Assembly (NCBI GenBank): GCA_045596385.1
Contig: JAZOCC010000024.1
Coordinates: forward strand, 1-64,000
DNA from: SIG307 sp045596385
GTDB lineage: Bacteria; Bacillota; Clostridia; Lachnospirales; Lachnospiraceae
Direction of reading: 5' to 3'
Length of the DNA stretch: 64,000 nt
In this document: in pieces, positions 24,695 through 33,173 of the stretch
How the letters are laid out: every line of letters begins with the position of its first letter
Position numbering within the stretch: position 1 is the first letter of the stretch
The notes under the pieces: model-generated
The model's input: the letters and a program-made list of their open reading frames with translations, nothing else
Told to the model about the DNA's origin: nothing
Database searches by the model: none
Position numbers and translations under genes: made by a program

Positions 24695-26272
24695 TTGTTC
24701 CGAAACAGCAGAACAATTCTCTTTTCAAAGGTAAAAGAATCTCTAGCGTCGGTAATGCCGATTGCGGCTATTGTTTTTATCCTTTGCTTTACTATTGTTC
24801 CGGTGCCGACGGATTTGCTGATGACGTTTGTATTCGGCGTGGTAATGGTAATTATCGGCATGGGTATGTTTACTTTGGGTGCGGACCTTTCCATGACCCC
24901 GGTAGGTGAACATATCGGTTCTGCCGTCACGAAGTCCAGAAAGCTTTGGGTAATTGTGATAATCAGCTTTTTGGTAGGAGCCATTGTAACGATTTCCGAG
25001 CCGGATTTGCAGGTGCTGGCAGAACAGGTGCCGAATATTTCCAATCAGGTGATTGTGTTTTCCGTGGCCGGTGGCGTGGGCTTGTTTTTGGTGGTAGCCA
25101 TGCTTCGTATTTTATTTAAATGGAAGCTGAATTATTTATTGATATTCTTTTATGCAGTGGTATTCGGTTTGGCAATTTTTGTGCCGAAGTCGTTCCTTGC
25201 GGTGGCTTTTGATTCCGGCGGTGTAACCACCGGCCCGATGACGGTGCCGTTTATTATGGCGCTGGGTGTCGGTGTTGCGTCCATCCGTAGTGATAGTGAT
25301 GCACAAAACGACAGCTTCGGTTTGGTAGCACTCTGCTCCGTGGGACCGATTTTAGCGGTGATGATTTTGGGATTGTTTTTCCGTGTGGAGGGCGGCAGCT
25401 ATACGCCGGTAGAGATTCCGACGGTGGAGACTTCCAGGGATTTATGGCACTTGTTTGCTCATGAGATTCCGGAATACATATTGGAGGTGGTAAAAGCATT
25501 ACTTCCGATTATGGCGTTTTTTGCGTTATTCCAGATATTTAATTTGAAACTTAAGAAAGAAAATATTTACCGTATCAGTGTCGGTTTTGTGTATACATTT
25601 ATCGGACTGGTGCTGTTCTTGTGCGGCGCGAATGTGGGATTCATGACCGTGGGAAATTATGTGGGCAGAGAATTGGGCGGACTTTCTTACGGCTGGATTG
25701 TGGTGCCGTTAGGTGCGCTCATCGGTTACTTTATTGTTACTGCGGAGCCTGCGGTGCATGTGCTCAATAAGCAGGTATATGAGATGACCTCCGGTGCGAT
25801 TCCTCCGAAGGCACTCAGTACCAGCCTTTCCGTGGGTGTGGCGGTGTCTGTAGGGCTTTCCATGCTTCGTATTGTGGCGGATATTCCGATTATGTATTTC
25901 TTGGTGCCGGGATATCTAATTGCGATTGTGCTGTCCTTCTTTGTACCGCCGATTTTCACGGCGATTGCATTTGACTCCGGTGGTGTTGCTTCCGGCCCGA
26001 TGACGGCTACTTTCCTGCTTCCGATGTCCATCGGTGTATGTACCGGTGTGGGAGGAGATGTGGTAACAGGTGCCTTTGGTGTGGTAGCCATGGTAGCTAT
26101 GACGCCTCTTATTACGATTCAGATTTTGGGACTCATGTATAAGATGAAGCTTCGCAAGGCAGAGGTTGAACTTCCGGCAGGCGTTCCGGTTGAACTTCCG
26201 GTGGATGTAATTGAATCGGAAATTGATATTTTTGATAACACAATCTTTGAATTGGAGGATGATGATGAGTAA
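24695..26272 (+). CDS. DUF1538 family membrane transporter (two fused repeats)
   Basis: 525 residues from TTG at 24695; CGGAGGTG lies 8 nt upstream and no ATG fits as well. About 12 transmembrane helices in two homologous halves, each with the signature FDSGG-V-[TA]-[TS]-GPMT (FDSGGVTTGPMTVPFIM, about residue 170; FDSGGVASGPMTATFLL, about 430). In some bacteria the halves are separate proteins (UmpA/UmpB); from memory these were reported as cation/proton antiporters. Here they are fused. The acidic C-terminus (ESEIDIFDNTIFELEDDDE) is cytoplasmic and could contact the regulator encoded next. The next gene overlaps by 8 nt. Confidence 0.85.
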   Translation: MFRNSRTILFSKVKESLASVMPIAAIVFILCFTIVPVPTDLLMTFVFGVVMVIIGMGMFTLGADLSMTPVGEHIGSAVTKSRKLWVIVIISFLVGAIVTISEPDLQVLAEQVPNISNQVIVFSVAGGVGLFLVVAMLRILFKWKLNYLLIFFYAVVFGLAIFVPKSFLAVAFDSGGVTTGPMTVPFIMALGVGVASIRSDSDAQNDSFGLVALCSVGPILAVMILGLFFRVEGGSYTPVEIPTVETSRDLWHLFAHEIPEYILEVVKALLPIMAFFALFQIFNLKLKKENIYRISVGFVYTFIGLVLFLCGANVGFMTVGNYVGRELGGLSYGWIVVPLGALIGYFIVTAEPAVHVLNKQVYEMTSGAIPPKALSTSLSVGVAVSVGLSMLRIVADIPIMYFLVPGYLIAIVLSFFVPPIFTAIAFDSGGVASGPMTATFLLPMSIGVCTGVGGDVVTGAFGVVAMVAMTPLITIQILGLMYKMKLRKAEVELPAGVPVELPVDVIESEIDIFDNTIFELEDDDE

Positions 26273-26951
26273 ATACAATATGGTTTTAATGATTCTGAAT
26301 CGCAACTATGAAAAAGATTATGTAGAGTTTTTGAAGCAGAACGGCATTGCACATATGACAGAGATGTTGGGACACGGAACTGCCAGCAAGAGTATTCTGG
26401 ATTATCTCGGCATTGAGAATAACGAGAAGATTATTATTCAGACGGTGGTTGCGGCCGGTAAGGTGGATAGTCTGTTCGGCGGTTTGGTAAGCCGGATGGG
26501 AATTAACCTTCCGGGTACCGGTGTGGCGTTGTCCATTCCGATGGAAAGTATCGGAGGAACCTGGAGCATGAAGTACCTGACGGAAGGTCAGGAGATTCAG
26601 GCAGCGGAGGAGGTAAAAATGAAAGACGCAAAGTATTCTTTGATTACGGTAATTACGGAAAAGGGCTGTTCCGATATGGTCATGGATGCAGCCAGAGAAG
26701 TGGGCGCCAGAGGCGGGACGGTGGTACATGCCAAGGGTACCGGACGGGAAGAGGATGCAAAGTTCTTCGGTGTGTCCATCAGTCCGGAGAAGGAAATGAT
26801 TTACATTGCAACGAGAAAGTCCGACCGACCGGAGATTATGCGTGCCATTATGGAAAAAGCCGGACCGCAGACCGATGCGAAGGCAGTGGTATTCTCTTTA
26901 CCGGTGGAAGATATTGCAGGTCTTACGGCTCTCATGGAGCCGGAGGCTTAG
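26265..26951 (+). CDS. P-II-like regulatory protein (tandem ferredoxin-like domains)
   Basis: 228 residues. Three ATGs follow GGAGG directly; the third, at 26265, has the best spacing (6 nt). Two ferredoxin-like/P-II-type halves: about 1-105 (NMVLMILNRNYEKDYVEFLKQNG) and about 115-228 (SLITVITEKGCSDMVMDAAR, AKGTGREEDAKFFGVSI, EMIYIATRKSDRPEIMRAIM). P-II proteins are small-molecule-responsive switches that often gate membrane transporters. The overlap with the DUF1538 gene supports co-translation and direct control of that transporter. The effector is unknown. Confidence 0.82.
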   Translation: MSKYNMVLMILNRNYEKDYVEFLKQNGIAHMTEMLGHGTASKSILDYLGIENNEKIIIQTVVAAGKVDSLFGGLVSRMGINLPGTGVALSIPMESIGGTWSMKYLTEGQEIQAAEEVKMKDAKYSLITVITEKGCSDMVMDAAREVGARGGTVVHAKGTGREEDAKFFGVSISPEKEMIYIATRKSDRPEIMRAIMEKAGPQTDAKAVVFSLPVEDIAGLTALMEPEA

Positions 26952-27048
26952 GCTGGTACGGGCTGCCGCCGGGGAAGACCGGCTACTCCTCCCGAAGCCT
27001 TTGGCGAAGTCCCGGCGACAGCCCTGTTGCTTAAACTTAGGCTCCGGC
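26938..27048. other. Convergent intergenic region with an AGCCGGAG/CTCCGGCT inverted repeat
   Basis: The 111-bp gap between the convergent P-II and Y-polymerase genes is GC-rich. AGCCGGAG at 26938 and CTCCGGCT near 27041 are complementary but about 95 nt apart, with no T run, so termination is uncertain. Confidence 0.35.
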
Positions 27049-27062
27049 TATCGGAGTGTATG

Positions 27063-28277
27063 TTACTCCTTCCTCCCTAGGTCCGGTTCGTTGTCCAGGA
27101 AGCAGGCTCTCTTCAGAGCGGAGCTTCCGTACTTTCCGCGGATTTCGTCTACGGCGGCGTTGAGCTTGGAGAGCTTTTCCCGGCGGCCGGTGTCAAAAAG
27201 GTCGTACTGGAAGGTGGCATCGTCAGTAACGTGACCGGTGGAGACGCCGAGTAAGCGTATCGGAGAGCCGTCCCACAGTTCGTAAAACAGCTTGCGGGCA
27301 GTAGTATAAATTTGTTCGGTTGTATTGTCCGGAGCGGTCAGTTGTCCCTGTCTGCTCCGGCTTTTTAGTTCGGTATTTTTGATGGTGACGGATACCATGG
27401 AGATGTAGGCCCGGTCCTTACGGATTCGGGCTCCTACTTTTTCACAAAGGGCTAAAAGAATACGCTCAGCCTCCGCACCGTTGGTCACATCTGCAGGAAG
27501 GGTGGTGGAGTTGCCGTAGCTTTTGGAAGCGGAAGGCTCGTCTGTCACCGGGGCGCTGTCGATACCGTTGGCAGCTTCATGTAAGAATATACCTTGTTTT
27601 TTGAAATGCGAGACAAGGATGTCCTTGTCGGTATGGGCCAGATCTCCGATGGTACGGATACCGAGGGCACGCAGGCGTTCTGCGGTGGAGTGTCCGACAT
27701 ACAGCAAATCTCCTACGGCCAGAGGCCAGAACTTTGTCGAAAGCTCCTCCGGAAACAGGGTATGAACCAAATCCGGCTTCTTAAAATCAGAAGCGGTCTT
27801 TGCAAGCAGCCGGTTGACGGAGATTCCTACGTTGACGGTAAAACCGAGCTCTTCACGGATTTCATCTTTCATCTTATGAGCGAAGGTTACCAAATCTCCG
27901 TACAGACCTTCTGTACCGGTCATATCGCAAAAGGCCTCGTCGATGCTGAACTGTTCTACTACCGGCGCATACCGGCGCAAGAGCTCCATAAAGGCCCGGG
28001 AACGCTTTAAATACAGAGAATGGTCCGGCTTTGCAATGTAAAGGCCCGGGCACTTCTGAAGTGCCTTTACGATGGGTTCGCCGGTGATAATTCCGCATTG
28101 TTTTGCCAGAGTGGATTTGGCAAGGACGATGCCGTGACGAGCTTCCTTATCGCCTCCGATAATTGCAGGAATGGTACGAATGTCTAAGGTTTCGCCTAAA
28201 TCATGAAGTCTATGGTGGGCTTCCCAACTAAGAAACGCAGAATTGACATCAATATGAAAAATAACCGGTTTTGCCAT
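27063..28277 (-). CDS. dinB: Y-family DNA polymerase (Pol IV/DinB-like)
   Basis: 404 residues, ATG at 28277 with AGAGGAGG upstream (minus strand). The Y-family core is MAKPVIFHIDVNSAFLSWEA with the metal-binding Asp near residue 9, then EQFSIDEAFCDMT with the second catalytic Asp-Glu pair, GISVNRLLAKTASDFKKPD and the HhH-type GHSTAERLRALGIRTIGDLA. A little-finger domain follows. No obvious beta-clamp motif was singled out at the end. It does error-prone translesion synthesis. The longer upstream frame lacks a ribosome-binding site. A candidate LexA box overlaps the promoter. Confidence 0.92.
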   Translation of the reverse strand: MAKPVIFHIDVNSAFLSWEAHHRLHDLGETLDIRTIPAIIGGDKEARHGIVLAKSTLAKQCGIITGEPIVKALQKCPGLYIAKPDHSLYLKRSRAFMELLRRYAPVVEQFSIDEAFCDMTGTEGLYGDLVTFAHKMKDEIREELGFTVNVGISVNRLLAKTASDFKKPDLVHTLFPEELSTKFWPLAVGDLLYVGHSTAERLRALGIRTIGDLAHTDKDILVSHFKKQGIFLHEAANGIDSAPVTDEPSASKSYGNSTTLPADVTNGAEAERILLALCEKVGARIRKDRAYISMVSVTIKNTELKSRSRQGQLTAPDNTTEQIYTTARKLFYELWDGSPIRLLGVSTGHVTDDATFQYDLFDTGRREKLSKLNAAVDEIRGKYGSSALKRACFLDNEPDLGRKE

Positions 28278-28295
28278 GGAAAGCCTCCTCTCGTC

Positions 28296-28309
28296 AGAAC
28301 TAATGTTTG
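28296..28309 (-). promoter_or_regulatory. Candidate LexA/DinR operator
   Basis: Minus strand reads CAAACATTAGTTCT, close to the Firmicute box CGAACRNRYGTTYC: the GAAC-N4-GTTT core is present with mismatches at outer positions. It sits 5 nt downstream of the -10 element of the polymerase promoter, a classic repression position. Confidence 0.55.
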
Positions 28310-28314
28310 TTTTT

Positions 28315-28343
28315 AGTATAACAGATGGGATGCCGTTACGCAA
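28315..28343 (-). promoter_or_regulatory. Promoter for the Y-family polymerase
   Basis: Minus strand TTGCGT (28343-28338), 17-nt spacer, TATACT (28320-28315). Confidence 0.55.
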
Positions 28344-28467
28344 GGAGATTAGAGAGAAGAATTATAAAATGCGGAAATGACGATGGAAGGAAAATAAATG
28401 AAGAAGTGTCGGATAGAATTGTTTGTTTTTGCGCATACTTCCTCTAAAAGAAACGGAGGAATATTAT

Positions 28468-29091
28468 ATGGCAGTTGATTTTAAAACCAGTGAAACCAAG
28501 GACAATTTAATGCGCGCCTTTGCGGGAGAAAGTCAGGCAAGAAACCGCTATACTTTTGCGGCGGACCAGGCAAAGCAACAGAAGCTGCACATCATTGAGG
28601 CAGTATTTACCTTTACCGCAAATCAGGAGAAGGAGCATGCGGAAATCTTCTACAACCATTTATCCGAGCTTGCGGGAGAGACTATCCATGTGGACGGCGG
28701 ATATCCGGTAGACATCACAAACAGTATTACGGAGCTTCTTCGCATGGCACAGCACAATGAGTACGAGGAGCATGATGATGTATACCGTTCCTTTGCGGAA
28801 AAAGCGAAGGAGGAGGGGTTCCTTGCGGTGGCAGCATCTTTTGACATGATTGCAAAGATTGAGAAGATTCACGGAAACCGTTTCGGTGCACTTGCGGAGC
28901 TTTTGGAAAAGAATCAGCTTTTTGTTTCCGATGTAAAAACCGGATGGTTCTGCCTGAACTGTGGTCACGTATTTGAAGGAACCCAGGTGCCGGAACAGTG
29001 TCCGGTTTGTTCTCATGACAAAGGATATTTTGTACGTTTGGAACTGGCACCGTATACCGGAAACTGTTGTGTAAACGGTGTATCGGAATAG
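28468..29091 (+). CDS. Rubrerythrin
   Basis: 207 residues, ATG at 28468 with AACGGAGG upstream. The N-terminal four-helix di-iron domain has the paired Glu and ExxH motifs: FAGESQARNRY, NQEKEHAEIFY, and later AKIEKIHGNRF. The C-terminal rubredoxin-like iron-sulfur site is WFCLNCGHVFEGTQVPEQCPVCSH with CxxC...CxxC. It reduces hydrogen peroxide in the cytoplasm of anaerobes, receiving electrons through the rubredoxin centre. Length and all ligands are intact. Confidence 0.96.
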   Translation: MAVDFKTSETKDNLMRAFAGESQARNRYTFAADQAKQQKLHIIEAVFTFTANQEKEHAEIFYNHLSELAGETIHVDGGYPVDITNSITELLRMAQHNEYEEHDDVYRSFAEKAKEEGFLAVAASFDMIAKIEKIHGNRFGALAELLEKNQLFVSDVKTGWFCLNCGHVFEGTQVPEQCPVCSHDKGYFVRLELAPYTGNCCVNGVSE

Positions 29092-29149
29092 AAAAACAAA
29101 ATGAAAATTTTACGAAGGTTTTGAGAAAAGAAAAATCATAAACTTGATA

Positions 29150-29177
29150 AAAAGGGGTTGCCTGCCCCTTTTTGTTT
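29150..29177 (+). terminator. Terminator after rubrerythrin
   Basis: AAAAGGGG (29150-29157)/CCCCTTTT (29165-29172) with a T-rich 3' side. The promoter for the next gene overlaps it. Confidence 0.7.
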
Positions 29178-29186
29178 TGGTATAAT
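29158..29186 (+). promoter_or_regulatory. Promoter for the uracil/xanthine permease leader
   Basis: TTGCCT at 29158, 17-nt spacer, TATAAT at 29181; its -35 element lies in the loop of the upstream terminator. Confidence 0.6.
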
Positions 29187-29242
29187 TAAGCTGTGAGTGA
29201 AATTGTGGTACCGTGTGATGGGGAGATCGCAAGGGAGTTAGA

Positions 29243-29275
29243 AATCATGTCGTGTCCGGCTTGATTTTTTTTTGC
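29243..29275 (+). terminator. Leader attenuator hairpin upstream of the permease
   Basis: AATCA (29243-29247) pairs with TGATT (29262-29266) across an inner GTCG/CGGC-type stem with one mismatch, followed by nine T residues. It lies 80 nt before the permease start codon and 55 nt after the promoter. An upstream GTGTGAT (about 29212) can pair with the 5' arm ATCATGT as a competing structure. The layout is that of transcription attenuation, but no known riboswitch or PyrR site is recognised. Confidence 0.55.
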
Positions 29276-29352
29276 ACTCCATTACCATTTTTTGGGGATA
29301 TAAATTGCCCGTGAAGGACATTTATATAAAAATACTTTAGGAGGACGAGCAA

Positions 29353-30759
29353 ATGAAACTTATTTACGATGTAGAAGACAGAATGAGCTTCGGCAAAATG
29401 GTTGTCTTCGCAATCCAGCAGCTTCTGGCAATTATGGCTGCAACGTTGGTGGTTCCGATGATTGTCGGGCATGGGATGAAGTCCGAGGCGGCGCTGTTCG
29501 GTGCGGGCGTGGGTACTTTGGTGTATATTGCGTTCACAAAGAAGAAGAGTCCGGTGTTCCTTGGTTCTTCTTTTGCATTCCTGGGTTCCATGGCAGCGGC
29601 CTTTGCGGGCGGCGTGTCTGCGGCAGTAGGATATTTGGGATTGATTATCGGTGCTGTTTTTGCGGGACTGGTGTATGTGGTAATTGCGATTGTTGTAAAG
29701 GCAGTAGGAGTTGACTGGGTCAATAAGCTGATGCCGCCGGTAGTTATCGGTCCGACGGTTGCCATTATCGGTCTTTCCCTTGCGGGGAATGCCATCGGTG
29801 ATTTAAAGTCCGGTGAGGTGTTTGTAAAAGAAGTGGTAGACGGTGCGGAAGTAAGTACTCAGCTTGCCTCTCCTCTCGCAACGATTCTGTGCGGTTTGGT
29901 AACTTTGTTTGTAACAATTCTTTGCTCTACCTTCGGTAAGAAGACTTTAAAGCTGATTCCGTTTATTATCGGTATTCTGGCAGGCTATGTAGTGGCTCTT
30001 GTTATGACCTTAATCGGTAATGCGGCGGATGTGGATGCTTTAAAGGTAATGAGCTTCGATTCTCTGGCAGCGTTGTTTAAAACCGCAGACGGCAGCTTCG
30101 GTGTATCTCTTAAGACATTTGTTTCCGTACCGGAGTTTACCTTTATGACAGCACTCGGCGGGTTTGATGAGATTACGGGAGCATATATCGGAACCATTGC
30201 GGTTGCGTATATTCCGGTGGCTTTTGTGGTATTTGCGGAGCATATTGCGGACCATAAGAATATTTCTTCCATTATTGAGCGTGATTTGTTAAAGGAACCG
30301 GGACTTTCCCGTACTCTTCTCGGTGACGGTGTGGGCTCCATGGTGGGTGCGTTCTTCGGCGGTTGTCCGAACACCACCTACGGTGAGTCCGTAGGCTGTG
30401 TGGCAATCACAAGAAATGCTTCCATTGTAACGATTATTACGGCGGCATGCGGTGCGATTTTGATTTCTTTTTTAAGTCCGTTTGTTGCATTTGTAAATTC
30501 CATTCCGTCCTGCGTCATGGGTGGTGTATGTATGGCTTTGTACGGATTTATCGCTGTCAGCGGTTTGAAGATGTTACAGAAGGTGGATTTGGGACAGAAT
30601 AAGAATTTGTTCACTGCTTCCGTGATTTTGATTGCCGGTATCGGTGGACTTTCCGTAACCTTCGGAAAGGTGACCCTGACTTCTATTGCTTGTGCATTGG
30701 TTCTCGGTATTATTGTGAATGTGATGCTTTCTAAGGCAAAGGATGAGGAGACAGAATAG
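29353..30759 (+). CDS. uraA: NCS2-family uracil/xanthine permease
   Basis: 468 residues, ATG at 29353 with TAGGAGG upstream. About 14 transmembrane helices. Signatures include the start FGKMVVFAIQQLLAIMAATLVVPMI, the substrate-region GGFDEITGAYIGTIAVAYIPV, and FGGCPNTTYGESVGCVAITRNAS, which matches the uracil-permease (UraA/PyrP) branch better than the xanthine branch. It imports nucleobase by proton symport. The attenuator-like leader suggests control by nucleotide level. Confidence 0.87.
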   Translation: MKLIYDVEDRMSFGKMVVFAIQQLLAIMAATLVVPMIVGHGMKSEAALFGAGVGTLVYIAFTKKKSPVFLGSSFAFLGSMAAAFAGGVSAAVGYLGLIIGAVFAGLVYVVIAIVVKAVGVDWVNKLMPPVVIGPTVAIIGLSLAGNAIGDLKSGEVFVKEVVDGAEVSTQLASPLATILCGLVTLFVTILCSTFGKKTLKLIPFIIGILAGYVVALVMTLIGNAADVDALKVMSFDSLAALFKTADGSFGVSLKTFVSVPEFTFMTALGGFDEITGAYIGTIAVAYIPVAFVVFAEHIADHKNISSIIERDLLKEPGLSRTLLGDGVGSMVGAFFGGCPNTTYGESVGCVAITRNASIVTIITAACGAILISFLSPFVAFVNSIPSCVMGGVCMALYGFIAVSGLKMLQKVDLGQNKNLFTASVILIAGIGGLSVTFGKVTLTSIACALVLGIIVNVMLSKAKDEETE

Positions 30760-30783
30760 TAAAACATACGAGCGCGCACGCGT

Positions 30784-30826
30784 CTCCATGAAAAAAGTGT
30801 TTTTCATGGAGTGCCTTCGCGAAGGC
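30784..30826. repeat. Two adjacent perfect inverted repeats
   Basis: CTCCATGAAAAA (30784-30795) faces TTTTTCATGGAG (30800-30811) over 4 nt. Immediately after, GCCTTCGCGAAGGC (30813-30826) is a perfect 14-bp palindrome. Together they could fold as tandem hairpins in the permease 3' region. Confidence 0.7.
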
Positions 30827-30907
30827 AGGTGAGTGTTTTCCGTAGAGTGATTTTGCGAAAGTAAAGTTTAGGTAATAGGAACGGGTGAGAAAGTTTACCC
30901 GTGATAT

Positions 30908-30946
30908 GGAAAAGGTCACCCCGATGTTTGGGGTGACCTTTTCCGC
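30908..30946. terminator. Strong bidirectional terminator between permease and xylanase
   Basis: A perfect 15-bp stem, GGAAAAGGTCACCCC (30908-30922)/GGGGTGACCTTTTCC (30930-30944), loop 7 nt. It has T runs on both strands and serves the convergent genes. Confidence 0.85.
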
Positions 30947-31008
30947 TGTAGAGGAAATTTGTTAGGGAATATAAGGAAATATCTTTTATTAATGGGGAAC
31001 GTAACCGC

Positions 31009-32238
31009 TTATAGGGTAACGGTTTCCGGCTCGGTTTCGTTAAGGTCAAGGGAAAGAGCCGCTTTTTTATCGCCCAGGACAAGGTCGTAATCTCCTTTGA
31101 AGCCTTCTACGGTAACAAAACCGTTCTCGTCGGTGGTAACTGTGATATCGGTCTTCCATTCGCCGTGAATCATTTCCTGTAAGCGGGTGAAGGCCGGTTT
31201 TTTGCTGTTGTCTTTGCGTAGGATACCGCTCGGAGCGTTGAGCCACATACCGTCGGTGAAATCCCAGCCGGTAATGCCTTCGACCAACGGGTGCTCAAAG
31301 AGAATACGGTACATTTCTTCCAGCTCGTTCTTCTGGCGCTCCTCACCCTCCGGGGTGGACGGCCATTCGCTTACCTGCCAGTCGTTTAAATCTACGATAT
31401 GAGCCGGCATAATGTCGCCGGAAATCAAGGTGTTTTCCGTAAAGTGAATCGGCTTGCCGAAACGGGAGAAACGGTCCAGTACCTCGTGTACCTTTTCCGC
31501 ACCCCAGTAGCCCTGATGCTGGTGGGACTGGATACCGATGACATCAATCGGTGCACCGGCGGATAAGCAATTGTCGATGAGCTCCGCATATTTTTCCGAG
31601 GTATTAAAATCGTTTAATAAAAGGGTGGAGTCCGGATTTGCCTGCTTGGCTTCGGTAAATACGCGCTTTACCAGTTCGGTTCTGCCGTATTCCTGACAAA
31701 TGCGGGTAATTGCATTGTCGTACTTGTCGAATACCGGCATGATAACAACTTCGTTAATAACGTCCCAGATATCAATGGTGCCCTTAAACTGAGTAACATC
31801 CCGCTCAATACGCTTTAACTGTTTTGTTAAAATGGTGCGATTGTCATAGTCCATGAGCCAGTCCGCACAGGCAGTGTGCCAGCAAAGCGGATGTCCCTTG
31901 GCCTTGATACTGTGCTCCTTCATGTAGGTGGCAGCGGCCATGCGGCTTTCCCACAGCGGTTCTCCTTCCACCGGTTCATACTGACCTAAATAGAACGGTA
32001 AGGTACCGTAGTTGAACAATTCCATCCAGATTTTCATACGTTCCGCGAAGAACGCTTTTTTCACCGGATCCTTGATTGCGAAATGTGCATTGAAATCAAA
32101 GGAACCCCAGCCGAATAAAAACTTGTGATTGGTCTGTGTAAAACGAAGCGCTGTGTTTGCAAGCGGTGCACCGGAGGCATCCACAACCCGTAATGTTTTC
32201 TTTGCTCTGCGGTGAGCTATCTTTTCGTAATTTGCCAT
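31009..32238 (-). CDS. Endo-1,4-beta-xylanase, GH10, intracellular
   Basis: 409 residues, ATG at 32238 with TTTAGGAGG upstream. GH10 barrel: acid/base Glu163 in WDVINEVV, nucleophile Glu268 in IHFTENTL, plus GHPLCWHTACADWL, FNTSEKY and IGIQSHQHQGYWG. An N-terminal beta extension (VVDASGAPLANTALRFTQTNHKF) precedes the barrel. A C-terminal about 60-residue beta domain (ITVTTDENGFVTVEGFKGDYDL) follows. There is no signal peptide, so it probably cleaves imported xylo-oligosaccharides in the cytoplasm. Expression appears controlled by the palindrome at its promoter. Confidence 0.92.
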   Translation of the reverse strand: MANYEKIAHRRAKKTLRVVDASGAPLANTALRFTQTNHKFLFGWGSFDFNAHFAIKDPVKKAFFAERMKIWMELFNYGTLPFYLGQYEPVEGEPLWESRMAAATYMKEHSIKAKGHPLCWHTACADWLMDYDNRTILTKQLKRIERDVTQFKGTIDIWDVINEVVIMPVFDKYDNAITRICQEYGRTELVKRVFTEAKQANPDSTLLLNDFNTSEKYAELIDNCLSAGAPIDVIGIQSHQHQGYWGAEKVHEVLDRFSRFGKPIHFTENTLISGDIMPAHIVDLNDWQVSEWPSTPEGEERQKNELEEMYRILFEHPLVEGITGWDFTDGMWLNAPSGILRKDNSKKPAFTRLQEMIHGEWKTDITVTTDENGFVTVEGFKGDYDLVLGDKKAALSLDLNETEPETVTL

Positions 32239-32280
32239 AAACCCTCCTAAATGAATGCAGATGTAAAAATCTGAAGAATG

Positions 32281-32331
32281 TGTAATCGGCGATTACAAGT
32301 TAATAATACTGAAAAGACAAAAAGAAGTCAA
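32281..32331 (-). promoter_or_regulatory. Xylanase promoter with palindromic operator
   Basis: Minus strand: TTGACT (32331-32326), 17-nt spacer, TATTAT (32308-32303). Just downstream lies TGTAATCG-g-CGATTACA (32281-32297), a perfect 8-bp-arm palindrome covering the start of transcription. LacI/GntR-type operators have this form; the regulator is not in the window. Confidence 0.7.
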
Positions 32332-32420
32332 TAGAATATAGGAAGGATGATATAAGGATATAAACATTACAGAATGAGGAGGAACGGTTGATGCTCTAAG
32401 GAGCTTAAGGCGTTATTTGA

Positions 32421-32449
32421 TTGACGATACGATAAAGTTGCTTTATAAT
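32421..32449 (+). promoter_or_regulatory. Promoter for the HAD hydrolase gene
   Basis: TTGACG at 32421, 17-nt spacer, TATAAT at 32444. Confidence 0.75.
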
Positions 32450-32510
32450 TGTTCTGTACAAAAGGCGCGTAGGTGCGTCGGATATGTTATTGTGTGAAGG
32501 TGGTAAAGAT

Positions 32511-33149
32511 ATGGACAAAAAAGGTATTATTTTTGATATGGACGGCACGTTATGGGACTCCGCGGAAGGAGTGGCAAAGTCCTGGACCCGGATTGTGAAC
32601 CGGGAGCATGATAAAGAGCGTATGATTTCCGTGGAAGATATTCACGGGGTCATGGGTAAGACTATGGATAAGATTGCAGAGATACTTTTTCCGGAGCTTC
32701 CGGAGGAACCGCGTCTTGTACTGTTGGAGAAGTGCTGTAACGATGAAAATGCATATCTTCGGGAGCATGGTGGAGTGCTGTATCCGGATTTGGAGAAGAC
32801 TCTGGCGGAGTTGCAGAAGGACTATCATTTGTATATTGTCAGCAATTGTCAGAGCGGATATATTGAGGCGTTTCTTGACCATTACGGGTTCGGACACTAT
32901 TTTGAGGATATCGAATGCTTCGGAAACAACGGCTTGCAAAAGGGAGAGAATATCCGCAGACTGGCGGACCGGAACGGTTTGACGAAGGCGGTGTATGTGG
33001 GAGATATTCAGGGAGATTATGATGCGACCATGGAGGCCGGGCTTGCATTTATTCATGCTGCCTACGGATTTGGCACCATTGCACAGAAAACACCGGCAAT
33101 CCGGTGCTTTGCGGAATTACCGGAGGTCGTAAAAGACTTACTTCTTTAA
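32511..33149 (+). CDS. HAD-superfamily hydrolase
   Basis: 212 residues, ATG at 32511 with AAGGTGG upstream. Motif I FDMDGTLWDSAEG, motif II IVSNCQSGY, the conserved Lys in LQKGENIRRLADRNG and motif IV YVGDIQGDYDATMEAG are present. A four-helix cap follows motif I (subclass IA, phosphoglycolate phosphatase-like). It is a paralogue-type relative of the HAD protein at 10611 but not closely similar. Substrate unknown. Confidence 0.88.
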   Translation: MDKKGIIFDMDGTLWDSAEGVAKSWTRIVNREHDKERMISVEDIHGVMGKTMDKIAEILFPELPEEPRLVLLEKCCNDENAYLREHGGVLYPDLEKTLAELQKDYHLYIVSNCQSGYIEAFLDHYGFGHYFEDIECFGNNGLQKGENIRRLADRNGLTKAVYVGDIQGDYDATMEAGLAFIHAAYGFGTIAQKTPAIRCFAELPEVVKDLLL

Positions 33150-33173
33150 TTCTTTCTTAAGGTGATGCAAATA

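Noticed and set aside
29187..29352. Purine or PyrR riboswitch in the permease leader
   Set aside because: The conserved core of neither could be found; kept only as an unclassified attenuator.
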